The notes below the pieces were generated by a model, which worked only from the letters and a program-made list of their open reading frames with translations, had not been told where the DNA came from and searched no databases. A stretch of 64,000 nt of DNA from Antitrichia curtipendula (lineage: Eukaryota > Streptophyta > Bryopsida > Hypnales > Leucodontaceae): NCBI GenBank assembly GCA_951230915.1, contig OX579641.1:11842001-11906000 (forward strand), given 5' to 3'. Position numbers and translations under genes: made by a program. Shown piece by piece: positions 12,623-24,809 of the stretch. Within the stretch, counting starts at the first letter, position 1; each line of letters begins with the position of its first letter.

Positions 12623-13784
12623 AATTTTGTAGGCAATTCATGTTGTTCCAAATTTTGAGAGCAACAGCCATTTTTTTTAATTTGTATAAACTTTAGAATA
12701 ATTATACTCTAGTAGAAACTGTAGAAGTGCATTTTGTTGTTTCTAAAAAATGTAGCAATGGTTAACAATTGTGTAGCACTTGTGTATTCAAAATTTGAAA
12801 TGTATTTATTCCTATTGGAAAATTTAAAAAAAAAAATTACTAATCACTCTAGTATTGTCATGTAAGACATGCATTGAAACTAGAATCTCACGAATTGAAA
12901 AAACCCATGATGGAGTCATTCCATAGGTGACCACTACAGATCTTTTCACATTAATGGGTTTTTTTACCTTAGAGTTTGCCAAAGACGCATGTCAAATTCT
13001 AGTTTGTGAGGACCTTTAGGAATGACACCATTACTTTTGCAGTACTCTTGTAATACTATTTTAATACTTATGCAATATTATTTCAATTCAAATTTAGTAC
13101 TGTTTGTTGCTGTTTTGCAATATACATTCAAGACTTTTGTCAGATACTGTTGCAATATTGTTACAATATAGCAAATTGAATCAGTATTGCAACAGACTCA
13201 ATTTCTGTAGTATGGTAAGAAGACCTCCCCTCAACAATACAAAAAAGATTCATTTTCAATACTGCAGCAATGCTGCTAGTCATAAAGACTGCATCAATAC
13301 TGACACAAAACTGTTCCTCGGGGGGGGTACTTTCCTAATGAGAAGAATTATTACATGCTAGCAATCATGATAATAGCATTTGTCTTTAATGTTATTAGCA
13401 GCTTTGTGTGAGGTGGGGGTAAAATATGAAATATTTATTTGATAAATTTTCACATCAATTTCCATTGCTCCTTATACCTCTTGAAGAAATTCACAAAAAT
13501 TAAATCATATTGCTATATTTACTATTTTTGTTTTGTTTTTTGCTACAATATTAAATCAAGGACAATTTTCACAAAATGAATTGAATTTGATTTCCAGTAT
13601 TGGACAATACATTATATCACAAACAATAAATACAATATTAATTGATATTTTTAACACAATTTCAAAGGCTAAATTTAGCTTGAATATAATGTTTGACAAT
13701 TTTGCAATGGATAATGGTTCATTAGAGTTGAAATTCACTTGTCATACATTCTTTTGACTAATGGTCCCTAACATGACATTGTTA
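12623..13784. other. AT-rich non-coding stretch with simple repeats
   Basis: No gene is supported. It contains T/A tracts and loose repeats of 'tactgttgcaatattg' near 13020-13200. A C/G-rich patch at 13317-13330 (CTCGGGGGGGGGTAC) resembles the terminus of the 4.7-kb element at 2880 but has no partner. Confidence 0.5.
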
Positions 13785-14085
13785 CATTAGGAAAAATCTG
13801 GACTCTCCAGAAGGCTGTTTGACTTTTTGGAACTGTGCAAATCCAGGGGAATAAAAAGTGTTTTTTTATTTTTTATTTTTTATTTTTTTATTTTTTTTAA
13901 TTAATTTTTTTTTAAATTTTCTTAAAAAGTCTCTAGTCTTGCGTGGCACACAAGGTGAAACTATGAAATAAATAAATAAATATTTTATTTCATTTTTTTA
14001 TTTCAATTTTTTAATATTTTTTTTTTGTAATTGCACAATTCCAAAAAGTCAAACAGCCTTCTGGAGAGTCCAGATTTTTCCTAAT
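13785..14085. mobile_element. MITE with TIRs of about 54 bp
   Basis: The first 54 bp (starting CATTAGGAAAAATCTGGAC) return as the reverse complement at the end (to 14085) with only one or two differences. The core is almost pure A/T. The flanks give no clear target duplication, so I cannot assign a superfamily. Confidence 0.75.
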
Positions 14086-14219
14086 GCTTTTAACCCATCT
14101 TCATATGGTTTTCTAAAGTTTGAATCTTATAGCCAATGCATATTAATCTCTCCTTGTAGGTAGAGACACTGACAAATAAAGTTTAAGCATTAATTTTGAA
14201 CAATTTGCAATTTTGCATA

Positions 14220-15090
14220 TTAAAGCCTAAACTCCCAAGGCCTTTTTGTCATCAAGAACCACTCTAAACAATTTCCATTTCTATTGTAAAGTACAAAAAA
14301 CTTTATAAATTTTTTTTTTCCATATCTAAGCATAGAACCTAACGCTAGACTAGTATATGAATATACAGAAGAAATTCTAGCTAGAAACTTCACCTACAAA
14401 CTTACAAAGATTGCATGATATGTGTGTTTAAAGTGAAATAAACAAGTTTTCTTGCACCTTTTGTGACTACATTTGAAGACTTTGAATCTTTTAAGCTTGA
14501 AAATTCCTTATTCTTGAATCTTGATGTTGAAAAATTGAGTTGAGAGTCTAGCAAAAAGAATTCAAGAAAAATAAACACTTGATTTTCATTCTTTAAAGAA
14601 TTGATAAGTAGAAGAAGACACAAGATCCAAGGAAAAACGAAATGATTAATAGCTCTAAGATGGAAATGAAAATCACCAATTTCAATGGCGAGATTGTTCT
14701 TGCAAGCTAACTAAACCATCAATTTTGAATTTTTTTTGAAAACTTGTGAAAATTGCCGATAACAAACTTTCTCATCACTAATTCAAATAATCCAAATAGA
14801 ATGAATCAGTTCTTTCCATGTAGACTAAAATACTTTCTATTAGAAAATTTATTTTTTCATTTCGTGATTTTCTTTGGATTGCCCAATGAGTCCGTTTTGG
14901 GGTAAGGGTAGCATAACTTCTGCTCTCCGGCACCATTTGAAATAAAAATGATATAGTTCCCAGAAAGCAAATACGTTTTCCAATCTCTAAAAAAAAGTTT
15001 CAAAAAATCACATCACAAATTGAGACCGTAGGACCCTACCCTAAATCCATTTTGTCAATCCCCGAGGGGACAGTGGGAGTTTAGAGATTA
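14220..15090 (-). mobile_element. Old TTAA-flanked element (family of 52463-53383), reverse orientation
   Basis: This is homologous along most of its length to the reverse complement of the intact element at 52463-53383, including the block near the end (GACCGTAGGACC then CCCCGAGGGGACA). The left edge is TTAA followed by AGCCTAAACTCCC, a decayed form of the family terminus. The right edge has drifted to ATTAG. It is non-coding. Confidence 0.65.
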
Positions 15091-15735
15091 GCTAATCTCT
15101 GCATGCGGAGACAAGGATGAACGGTACGTGCGCAAGGTCAACCAATCTTGCCTGAAGTGCGTCGAAGCTGCCCAACTCCTGCCTGGACGTACGCAAGAAT
15201 TGGAGGTTTGACATGTCGCTTGAGCTCAACACGTACCAGGAAGGAACGTGAATCGCATCAGATGGAACTCCTCACTTGCATCTGCGACAGACGCAGGTCT
15301 TCACACCTTTGCCAGGATCCCTTTGAGCGGGCGGGAACATTCACACCCTTACAAGAATCGATCCTCGGGGCGGGCGGGAACAAATCAGGACGGAGAGAAA
15401 TAATCCACGTTCCATTCAAAATGTCACTGAAACCGCGAAACTTACCTTTCAATCTGCTTACGAATGGCCTTGGTTGCATTGCATATATGTAGCTGCAAGT
15501 GGACTTACTTAATTGCGAATTCGACAGTCCGCACGAGCTTCAATTCCGTGAAGGAATCAAAATCCAATTCAAACACTGCATGTTGTCGAACATGCGAGGA
15601 ATCTCTGAAAATTGCGTGATCGGTCAGATTGCCAACTGAATAAAGAGCTCACCAATGGAGTATTCTTACATCGACTTCAGCTCATATCTTCGATCATAGG
15701 CACCGGACGTGGGTTTCAAGTTTGTGTTTTTAGAC
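15091..15735. other. Unassigned stretch of higher GC
   Basis: A higher-GC stretch with open frames on both strands (15148-15492 plus, 15258-15479 minus). They overlap in antisense and resemble nothing known to me. I do not call a gene here. Confidence 0.4.
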
Positions 15736-15897
15736 CACAGGGAGAACGGGGAGGCGTTACCCCCCCGGTGTAAACTTGGGGGGTGTAGCTTTTCCCCCCC
15801 CCAAATTTTCTTAAAACAGAAAGTTTGGGGGGGGGGGGTAAAGCTACACCCCCCAAGTTTACTCCAGGGGGGGTGACGCCTCCCCGATCTCCCTGTG
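15736..15897. mobile_element. Foldback element with long C/G tracts, GAC target duplication
   Basis: The two halves are inverted repeats: CACAGGGAGAACGGGGAGGC at the left and its complement with two changes at the right, separated by a short A/T loop. GAC flanks both sides (15733-15735, 15898-15900). Each arm contains several runs of six or more C or G, which could form G-quadruplexes or a very stable hairpin. It is non-coding. Confidence 0.8.
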
Positions 15898-16047
15898 GAC
15901 AAGCTATCTGGGATTGTGAATAGAAGAAACCACAATCAGTTCAATCGATCTGGTGCTGAGAAGTTCAAGAGGTCCATTTGTTTTAATACAACTTACCAGC
16001 CTCTTCGATTCCAGCTCGGTCGATCGATCGACACCGTACCAATTGCA

Positions 16048-16158
16048 ATGGCTGGTGCAGGCGATGGAGGGGATTCCAAGTGGAAGCCTCCGAAGCGCTT
16101 CGAGGATGTCCATGACGAAATCTTGAAGAGCGGCGAACTCTGTCAGATTTCGATCTAA
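16048..16158 (+). CDS. Small hypothetical open frame
   Basis: A 36-codon ATG frame beginning MAGAGDGGDSKWKPPKRFEDV and ending at TAA. Its composition is protein-like (Gly-rich start, charged middle), unlike the surroundings, and it could be a first exon or a captured exon fragment. No family is recognised and no downstream exon was found before the hAT insertion at 16617. Confidence 0.2.
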   Translation: MAGAGDGGDSKWKPPKRFEDVHDEILKSGELCQISI

Positions 16159-16616
16159 AGGAGCCGCGGACTCTGCTGAATTAATACCGCTATGATCGAT
16201 TGATTGATTTTCAGTGCATACCTGATCTAGCTGATGAGACGTCCATGGAATTGACTGATTTCCGTGCGTACTTGAGGGGGAAGCATTGATTACTGAATAT
16301 ATAGTCATGAAAGTTATTGAACTGTTATTTTTTCCTATTTCTGAAACCCAATCCATTGCGAAAACGTTAGTCATTTCCCTTTGAATGGATTGGACCCTGG
16401 TGGGAGAATACTCAAATTATTATTTTGTATCCCGAAGAATAAGCTAGTGAAGCAGCTACGGTTGTAACTATTGGAGCTTGCTGCAAAGGTACAGTTGTAC
16501 AGTACATGCTTCCACGTACATCTCTTCAATACAATAGTGGACACATTGTCCAATTCATTTATTAACTGCTGATTGGCATCACTGTGTCAGGCTCATTGGT
16601 GTTCATCTCCTGGAAT

Positions 16617-19600
16617 CAGTGTATTTTAATTAGGTGATTTACAGACTAAAAGCACCAAAAAAATTTGAGCAGCACCAGGGTCTATTAAAAAACAAGATCA
16701 CAAAACTGCTGAAAATGCCACCTGAGCATTTCCTTTCAGAGAGTGACAGCCACGAGGTTGACAATGACTGCCCGGGTTTACCAAGCTGTCGCCACCTCAA
16801 GTTGCCCACTTTTCATCCGTTGTCGCCGAAAGTTCACCAAAATACCCACACTGCGTACATGGGACGCCACATTTGCAACGAAGCTTTCATCCTGGCGCCA
16901 GTCTAGGGTTTAGGGTCCGCTTCAAAATGCACTCGTACTTCACCACTCGTCGCCCCACTTGTTGTGTTCATAGTTGATGAATCGCCCCACTCGCTGTGTT
17001 CAGAGTTGATTAATCGCCCCACTCGCTGCATCCTCATTGTTGTAGCGCCAGAAACAAATTCAGCAAGTACACAATCTTGCCGGATTCATTGAGTGTCTTC
17101 ATCTTGTGCAATTTTTTGTAGTTAAAATAATGGCCACTTTCAATGTCTGTGCGGATTTGGTGTTCATTGCTCGATTGAGGAGGTCCGGAAGCTTGAATTT
17201 GCACCCCCATGCATTCCAACTTAGGAGGTATAAGTTTTGTGATATCAGATCTCGCTTTGCTGGTGTATTCAGTGAAGTTTTGCATGGAATGTTTACGTGC
17301 TGGATTGCTGATGTAGACGGCTAGAGTGCTACACCGCTGCAAGTCTTCATGAATTGCTATCGAATGTTCACTTGCGCAAAGTTTGAATTTCAGCGTTTAG
17401 TCGTTGAATTTGAAGCTTCGGCTTTTGGTGATTCACCGTTTCAGTCTTGTGTTATTGCTTGCTAAAACTCTACTCACAATGGTGTTGGCTGATGCATCTG
17501 GGGCCGAAGACGCAAGCGGTGCATCTGAATCAAACTTGGGACGGAAGGTTGCTGCGGAGTCTCAATTGAGGAAGCAGAGGAAAGACCTTTGCAATCAGCA
17601 AATCGTGGATGCTGCGGAGAGAAAGCGGAAGCAGCAGCGCCGAGTCTCGGAGGAGCAAGGGAAGAAGAGAGCTAGAGACCAGGTCACCCTTCGGAGCTTT
17701 TACACAACTTCACGCAATTCTGAGAACCGTGGTCCCCTGGATCTCCACGATCCATTGAAGAAAACGCTATCTTCTTCAAGTAGAAGAAAGAGTGTATCCT
17801 CACAACCTCGCCGAGTCCTTTCCCCACCACCTGTATCTTTGGATGCAAATGATGCTGTTACATCTCCTGTAGAGCCAGGGAGTTGTGTAATTTTGAGTTC
17901 AAAGCCGCCAATTCCAGTAGTATCGTTATCTACTGACTCTCCAAGCTACCTGTGCAGTGAGGACGATGCAGACTTCCTTGCGGTGCATGGTCCTATGGAG
18001 AACAGTTACCTGTCTGGTGACGATATGGACGAGGAGGAGGAGCTGCAGCCACTTATTCGGTTGGGAAAACCTAATTATGATTTAACTCGCAAATTCCAAA
18101 TGGAGTGGAGTGCAAAGTGTCCCTGGGCCGAAATGGTTCTCACTACAGATGGCTGGCTGCATATGGTTAAATGTCGAGTGTGCTCGGACGTTGGAAAGAA
18201 GCCTCGACTGATGGCACCAAAGTGGGACACCATCAGTAAGCATGCTCACCGTAAGGTACACAAAGTGAACATGTTATTGTATGTTGCCAAACGTCCATCT
18301 TCTGTTCTCCAACAAATCAACAACTGTACTTCTACAGAAGCACGAAGGAAGCGGGTGCAGTTTGCAACTTTGTTTCAGCTGTTATGTGCTGGTCGACCTA
18401 TGGCTGAGTTCGAGGCAAAATTCAGTCTCTACCGTTTGTTGGAAACTCCAAACTGCCCGTCGATGCATTGGAGTGTTGGTGCTGGCTGGTTAATGGCTGA
18501 GCATATGTATTCCTTTGTGCAAGAGAGGATGAAAGCCATGATTAAATCTGCTAAGTATATTGCCCTAACGTGTGATGAAACGTCTGGCGTAGATAATTGT
18601 TCTTACATCGCTGTTCATATTTACATCATGCTAGACTGGGTTCGTGTGCCACTCCTCATTACCTTGCAGAAACTGGAGTCTGACGGTGCAACAGCTGATA
18701 ATTTGACAGCCCTTTTAATGGGCGTTGTTGGAGTTCGTGGTGACTTGGATGAGGTCGCAATAGCGACAAAGTTGGTTTGCTTCGGAGCTGATGGCGTCTC
18801 TACCTTTCAAGGTTGCAGAACAGGAGTTACTGTCCAGTTGAAGGCGAAGTATGCGCCACATGTCACTGGTGTTCACTGCATGGGACACCGAGTTAACTTG
18901 GCAGTTAAAACACTGAGTAGGCTCGACTTGTTCCACGCAGTCGAAGATTTGTGTAAGCTTTGCCATGCATACTTTGCTCACTCTCCGAAATGCCAAGCAG
19001 AGTTCCGCGCGTTGGCACAATTGGTGGATACTAAAGGCCTGAAGCTCTTGAAAAATGTCACAACGCGATGGATCTCTCTCATTTCTCCACTGCGGCGCCT
19101 TCTCAGCGAGTATCGCTCAGTGATGTCCAAGCTGCGTTTGGATTCGATCAACAAGGCTGAAACGGTATGATTATGTTTTGCACATGTTTACACATTGTGG
19201 GGATCAGAGTGAGTTTGCATTCATTGTTGGGAGCTATGATAGGATTGCATACTAGAAGTGATGTGAGCAAGCAGGAGAGAGAGGTGGAGAGGATTTGTAG
19301 TCCATCCTTGTAGTTCTTTTTGGTCTTATTTCTGTTGTCATTGCAATTCATTTAAGCAGGGGAGAAGGCTTGTGAATTTTGGAAGAGTGAGCCTTGGAGG
19401 ATTGTGGTGCATGGTTACCTGTTTGTCTGCTGGCTTTGTGGTCGAAATTTGCTTCCACACTGCTCTGTCTTGCATTCAAGGTGTTTGTGGCTGGCTGGTT
19501 CATAGCCTCACTGACTTGTGTTTTCATTTTTTGCAGCGGAGTCTTCGTGCAAAGGCTAAGGACTTGCTGGAGAAGATGCTGGATCCGTATCATGTGGTTG

Positions 19601-22600
19601 GTATGATATGTCTTCTCCCGCTTCTGGAAGTCGTGGATGTCCTAATCCAATTTGCACAACAGCGGGATGTTTATATTTGTGACTTCGTGGGGGCACTCCA
19701 GAAATGTTTAGGGAAGCTCTTTGAGATGTACAAGGGTCATGGCTTAGCTTTCTGTGGTCCCGAATTTGTGCACTTGACAAACTTGCTTGAGCTCCGTCAT
19801 GACCAAATCTTTCTGTCATGGAGCTCTATGGACCTAAACGATGTCCAGCATTTGCAATTTGTTGTCAATGGAGAGGAGCTGACTGCACGGCATGAGGGTG
19901 CTATAATCACTAGAGAAACTTGGAATTCTCTCATTGAAGATATGAAGAGTGAATGCACGGGTAAGTGTGTTTTAATTGTTTTGATTAATTGCAAATTCAG
20001 TATTGGCAGTCTGAGGTGGTCTAGGCTCTGACCTCTACCTTCTTTGGATGCAGGTGCCGCCCAACAATTGATCGATGAGCTAGCTAGTCGTTTTCCTGCC
20101 CATGGTTTACTGGATGCTCTGGGTATAGTTTACCCTCAATATTGGAGGCAAAAAGATGCTGAAAAGAGCTTTCGAAAGCATCTCGACATGATAAAGAAAT
20201 TTTATGGTGAGCCGAAGTGGATTGGCGAAGACGAGAACAAGCGTCTAGTTCCAGCCCTCCTTGATTGCTTCTAGCTTGAATTGCAGCAGCACTTGTTCAA
20301 ATTGTCCATGCTATCAAACAGCATGGCTGCCTTGGAGGACCCTCAGTTGACTGTGAATCCTTTAACTCGCCTATGGCGGATTATCGATGCCAACACGTCC
20401 TTGGCAAAAGAGATTCTTGAATATGTGAAATTGGCTGAAATTGCCATGATCCATGTTCTTGGATCCGTTGAAGACGAACGCTGCTTCTCCTCACTTGCGT
20501 TCTTGAAGGACAAGCTCCGCAATTGGTTGCAAGGTGATCATCTAAGCCTAGTCGTTGGCATGCATGGGCAAAAGGTGTACACCTTGGAAGATTTTCCTTA
20601 TGAGAAGTGTTTCCTCCAGTGGGTCAATCAAGCTGATAACTATCGGTATGGATTAATGGCTTAGCATTCCCATAGGTCTTGTGTTTTTCAGGTTTAGGTT
20701 CTATGTCTCTAGGGAAGGTTTGATGCCTACAGGGTTTTAGATATGTGGTAGTTGTAGTTTCTTTGCTTTAGATTCTATCTATCTTTCTGTAGCAATAGAA
20801 ATGTATGAGGTTGCATTTTTGTGGCATACCACATTCCAAAGTTTAGAGTAGCATCATATTTCTGTTCATGCTACCTTGTCTTAAAGAAGAAACGGTTTTG
20901 CTTATGGGTTGTAGTCTTCTCACTTGTATGCAAGAACTTGTCTATTTTCTTGTTTCATTTTGCTTTGTGATGCCCTTTTAGTGAGCTCTAACTTTGAACT
21001 TGAAGTGTACAGTGTTTCTAAAGGAACGACAATGCTCTCCTATTGGGCATCGGAGTGTTCTTGTGTTTGTAGGTCTTCTTCTGTGCCAGGTTCAGTGCTC
21101 CTTTCTTATGTGAAAACTGAAATTCCTTCATTTTCTGACTTGAGCGTCGGAGTCTTTGTGTGTGTGTGCAGGTCTCCTTTTGTGCAACGTTGAATTGGAT
21201 TGTACTAAGGCGCTTGGCCTTGATAAGAAGGTTAGTGGATGGAATATTCAGGTCTTTGAATATGACTTATGGGGAAATTGTGATGGAGTGGAGTTTGCTA
21301 ATCTGCAATGATCAAATTGGTCTATGTCCATTGTTCTAATTTGCATTTGCTTGGGATTGGTAATGTTCTTCATCACTGCACAATCTAATGATCTAGCTGA
21401 TTTGTTTGCAGAGTGCCAAAGGAGAGGCACAGCTTGTGAGTATTTAGAATACTACAATGAAGCTAACGATGGTAAGAAATAGCTTCTGTTCTTCTTGTCG
21501 TCTTGGTCAAATCCATTTGTTTGAGCTTAAACTTGGAACTTAGTAACCCCTACCTTCACAAACTAAAATTAGAAAGCCATTTTGGAAACTCAAAGTCTAA
21601 TATATTAGAGAGACACACAGATGTCTGGTGTTCAAAAATGTAGCATTCATCTTAACTTTTTTCCAATCTCCGTTATTCCGTCTATGCAATACAGTAAAGC
21701 TCTCATCGAAATCTATTGTAGATCAACGGTGATTAATCTGGATTGAGTTCCTCTTTTACAGACTACAGACTACTCAGATCTAGATGAAACATCTTGATTG
21801 AAGGAGTCGTCATTTGGGGACTTACCTGAATGACACCAACAGGTCTGTGTTGATTTCTTTCTGAACTTTGAGTCAGCAAGTTTATATAGACTTAAACTCA
21901 GTACTTTTGTAGAAAAATTAGAAGGACTGGTCAATTGGCTCAAGATTCCATGCCACACAATCTCCTCCTGATAGCACTCCCACCGAATTCCAAAGATTTT
22001 TTATTCAAATGAACTATCTGTAGGATTTGTTTCTGAAATCTCTCTGAGCGTTTGAAGTCTTTGGGGATAATGCAAACAGTGAGATAATTGGATCGCAATG
22101 CCCACATTAACTACAGCTTAAGTGCTACTTGCTTTGTCAAAGTTGTATTTGCATTATTTCCTAACTTCGGTGTTGGAGTGCTTGTGTGTGTGTGTGCAGG
22201 TCCTTTTTTGTGCAGATTCAATGCTACTTGTTCTTTGAAAGTTAAGTTAATTATATTTTGACTTGCGCGTCGGAGTATTTGTGTGTGTGTGCAGGTCTTA
22301 TGCGTCGGAGTCTTTGTAGGATACAAGTGTAGTTTAGCTCAGTGTGGTTGGCTAATGTTTGTAGAAATGTGAGATTCATTTACACATCAAAGTATTTTGA
22401 AAAGTTATCGAAGTTATTTTGAAAAGTGGATTGAATTAAAGCCTAAATTGGACTTTCTGAAATTATGGTGTTGCCCACTTTGCTCTATTCTTTCAAAAAT
22501 TGTTGCCCAATCTTGCACCAACCCAAATTCTCAGTTGCCAAATTGCGCACCAATCTAAAAATTCAAATGGCCAAATGTGTTTTTTTGGCTTCTTCTCCTG

Positions 22601-22740
22601 ATGCCATACCTCTCCCACTTCTTTTGTATGTGGAGCCAGATTTTGCACCACAGAAAATTGTGAGTGTGCCTAACCTTCATCACTTCCTTTTAAATTGGAG
22701 CCCACATCCAGATTCCTTGAATTAGAAAAAAAAAACACTG
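16617..22740 (+). mobile_element. 6.1-kb hAT transposon, left arm of the palindrome
   Basis: The element starts CAGTGTATTTT and ends with the complement of CAGTGTTTTTTTTTT, giving short TIRs. It is near-identical to the reverse complement of 26887-33010: paired positions sum to 49627 along the whole arm without indels. The only differences I found are two at the terminus, 16619 (G against A) and about 16635 (T against C). The present 8-bp flanks are CCTGGAAT (left) and CTTGACAT (right), which do not match each other; they match the opposite flanks of the other copy. Besides the transposase gene it holds a 36-bp tandem repeat (CGCCCCACTCGCTGTGTTCA units, about 16941-17035). It also holds four or five scattered copies of a GTCGGAGT...TGTGTGTGCAGGTC block (about 21040-22320). 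Confidence 0.9.
17479..20664 (+). pseudogene. hAT transposase of the left arm, one premature stop
   Basis: Three exons are inferred with consensus splice sites: 17479-19164, 19537-19960 and 20054-20664; phases join correctly. The first ATG was chosen at 17479. The N-terminal about 200 residues are Ser/Arg-rich with basic stretches, followed by a zinc-binding BED-like region (about 18120-18270, CRVCSDVG...H...H). The catalytic core shows TCDETSG (first Asp), GADGVSTFQG (second Asp) and GVHCMGHRVNLAVK. The C-terminus has the hAT dimerisation signature SVEDERCFSSLAFLKDKLRNWL. A single in-frame TAG at 20272-20274 interrupts exon 3 about 130 codons before the end. The same stop is in the other arm, so it predates their separation. 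The architecture resembles animal and plant ZNF862-like hAT transposases. Confidence 0.8.
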
Positions 22741-23491
22741 CTTGACATACATGCATCCGAAAACGATGGAAAGTTATTCGCTTTGGTGGAATGGCGGGTC
22801 TTTAATTAATTTCCTAAGCAAATACGATTCTAAAGTTCCCGAATCAATGGAAGTGGATGACATTGTGAAGATGACGGATACCCAATTGACAATTGACGAG
22901 TTGCAGTAGGTTGCCACATTTCGCAAAAATCGAGTGAACCTGGCACTGTCATTGCTGGTTATTGTGGGCAAATGCCACGAGGCGGACTACATACACAATG
23001 ACATATCTACATCCAATATTTTGCTCCATTTTGATCCATGGAAAAAAGAGAAAATATATTTGGGGATTTGTGATTGGGGACTTTCCAGTCGAGTCCTAGA
23101 GAACGCGCCATCAAGATACGGTTACCGAAAGCAGGAGGCACTTGATAAGGAGAAAGCAGCTCGAAGGTTTGCTGCTCCGGAATTGTTCTATTTGTACGGA
23201 GAGCAAGGCTCAACTAACTCACTGGAGGTCATGGAAAAAAAACATTTATACTCTAAAGCTGCTGATGCATATGCCACAGGATGGATAGCAGCTCAAATCT
23301 GGAAACAAGAGTGGGATCCAGTTTATTTTCGCAAGAACCAAGTGTGGAAATATACAAACCTACTAGTGAAATTGAAAAGCCTTCAAAACGAAGAACCGCA
23401 AGGAAGGGCGTCCATCCCGGATGTTCTTGATAAATTGAGGATGGCACCGTACTGCTGGATTATGCCTGAGTGTTGTTATCGAAGACCGTAA
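22741..23491 (+). pseudogene. C-terminal half of a split protein kinase gene
   Basis: From the hAT end at 22741 the frame reads a kinase hinge (WWNGGSLINFL), then after an in-frame TAG at 22907 the catalytic loop YIHNDISTSNILL (HxDxxxxN), ICDWGLS (DWG in place of DFG), AAPE, and the helical C-lobe to the stop at 23489-23491. The N-lobe is absent here; it lies at 33011-33242 on the opposite strand beyond the other hAT copy. Joining N-lobe to C-lobe across one 8-bp target site keeps the frame (RLT|YMHPKTMESYSL). The catalytic loop with Ser instead of Lys after Asp-Ile recalls FunK1-like rather than typical receptor kinases. The gene belongs to the giant hAT element. Confidence 0.8.
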
Positions 23492-23863
23492 TTTTTTTTT
23501 TCACTCTAGAAAGTTCGGCAGATGAAAGTTAGGTTGAAGGAAAAGGTTAACGTTGTTAATCTATTATCCTCAGAGAGGATTATGTACATTTTGCCTCATT
23601 GGCTCAGCCAAACACTGTTCCATATATAAAACTATGGATATATTCAAAAGACTATTTTTTCCAATTACTAATTTTTTTTTTTGGCATGAAGTAAAAATTG
23701 ATGACCTATGTATGTCCAAACTCTTGAACGACGCAATTATAACCCTAAATCAAACATTTGGCGCAGATAGAAGATACAAAATAATAAACAAATGCCTGTA
23801 TAAATGTATAAATGTGTATGTAACTACCAAGTTTTAATCCAAAAATGTTTGGCTTCAAAAAGG
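23492..23863 (+). other. 3' flank of the kinase fragment
   Basis: AT-rich, no gene. The 989-bp block repeated after the gap starts at 23621. Confidence 0.5.
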
Positions 23864-24435
23864 CAGGGATGTAACAATGTAGCACTTCCCAAGAGGAAAA
23901 TGAGCAGCAGCGTCCACGCCCCAACCAAATACCGTTGGCGCCTATATTAAAGTCCGCGCCCAATTGAACTTCAGTCCGCACCCTGACATGAATCCACGCC
24001 CCTGCTGTATTCTGTTTGCGCCCTGACACGAGTTCGCGCTCTGCCCAACTTAAGTCCGCGCCCGTCCTTTTTAAGTCCGCGCCCTGACTTAAGTCCGCAC
24101 TCTGCCCGAATTAAGTCTGCGCCCACACATGAGTCCACGCCCCGTCCTGTTTAGGGTCCGCGCCTGGACTTAAGTCCGCGCCCCGTCCTGTTTAAGTCCA
24201 CGCCCGCCCTTAAGTCCGCACCCCGTCCTATTTAAGTCCGTGCCCGGACTTAAATCCGCGCCTTATTCGACTGAAGTCCGCGCCCGGAGTCTGAGTTGGC
24301 AGCCAAGTAATTCCACGTCAATCTTTTTTTTAATTCACATAAAGTCAACAACATGTTGACTACATCGAACGGGTGAAGCCTCAATCGGACGGGCGAATTG
24401 GGCGGGCGGGCAACTTGCCCAGTGTGACAACCCTG
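23864..24435 (-). mobile_element. Subterminal array and terminus of the giant hAT element
   Basis: The segment ends with CAGTGTGACAACCCTG; on the minus strand this is the hAT terminus CAGGGTTGTCACA, identical over 13 bp to the terminus at 50171. Next to it 24436-24443, read on the minus strand, is ACAAGCAC, matching ACAAGCGC after 50171. From about 23910 to 24290 a motif close to AGTCCGCGCCC recurs about 15 times with 7-12-bp spacers. A second terminus-like sequence (CAGGGATGTAACA, 23864) marks the inner edge, so this piece might also have existed as a 572-bp non-autonomous element. However, its own 8-bp flanks do not match each other. Confidence 0.75.
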
Positions 24436-24609
24436 GTGCTTGTCCTTTTTGAAAGTAATTGGATATCTTATGTGAGTATCTATTTGACCAATTTGTTTGA
24501 CTCAGTCATGTAGGTGGTAATGATTGTAGCTATTTTTTTTTCTATTCAATCTATGATCTATGTTTATTTCCCTAGCTTGAGCATTCAATGGTTTGAGGGC
24601 TTGGACTTT

Positions 24610-24809
24610 NNNNNNNNNNNNNNNNNNNNNNNNNNNNNNNNNNNNNNNNNNNNNNNNNNNNNNNNNNNNNNNNNNNNNNNNNNNNNNNNNNNNNNNNNNN
24701 NNNNNNNNNNNNNNNNNNNNNNNNNNNNNNNNNNNNNNNNNNNNNNNNNNNNNNNNNNNNNNNNNNNNNNNNNNNNNNNNNNNNNNNNNNNNNNNNNNNN
24801 NNNNNNNNN
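24610..24809. other. Assembly gap (200 N)
   Basis: Exactly 200 unknown bases, a typical fixed-size placeholder. The 989 bp immediately before and after it are the same sequence, so the true gap is probably negative (overlapping contig ends). Confidence 0.95.

Noticed and set aside
13317..15070. Second copy of the 4.7-kb element using CTCGGGGG at 13317 and CCCCGAGG at 15060
   Set aside because: The right patch belongs to the TTAA element at 14220-15090; no matching target duplication.
23910..24290. CRISPR-like look (short repeats with variable spacers)
   Set aside because: Repeats are only 10-11 bp, spacers too short and uneven, and the context is a plant transposon end; no cas genes.
23864..24435. 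Independent 572-bp non-autonomous hAT with both termini
   Set aside because: Its two 8-bp flanks (CAAAAAGG and GTGCTTGT) do not match, whereas the right flank matches the far terminus at 50171; kept only as an alternative.
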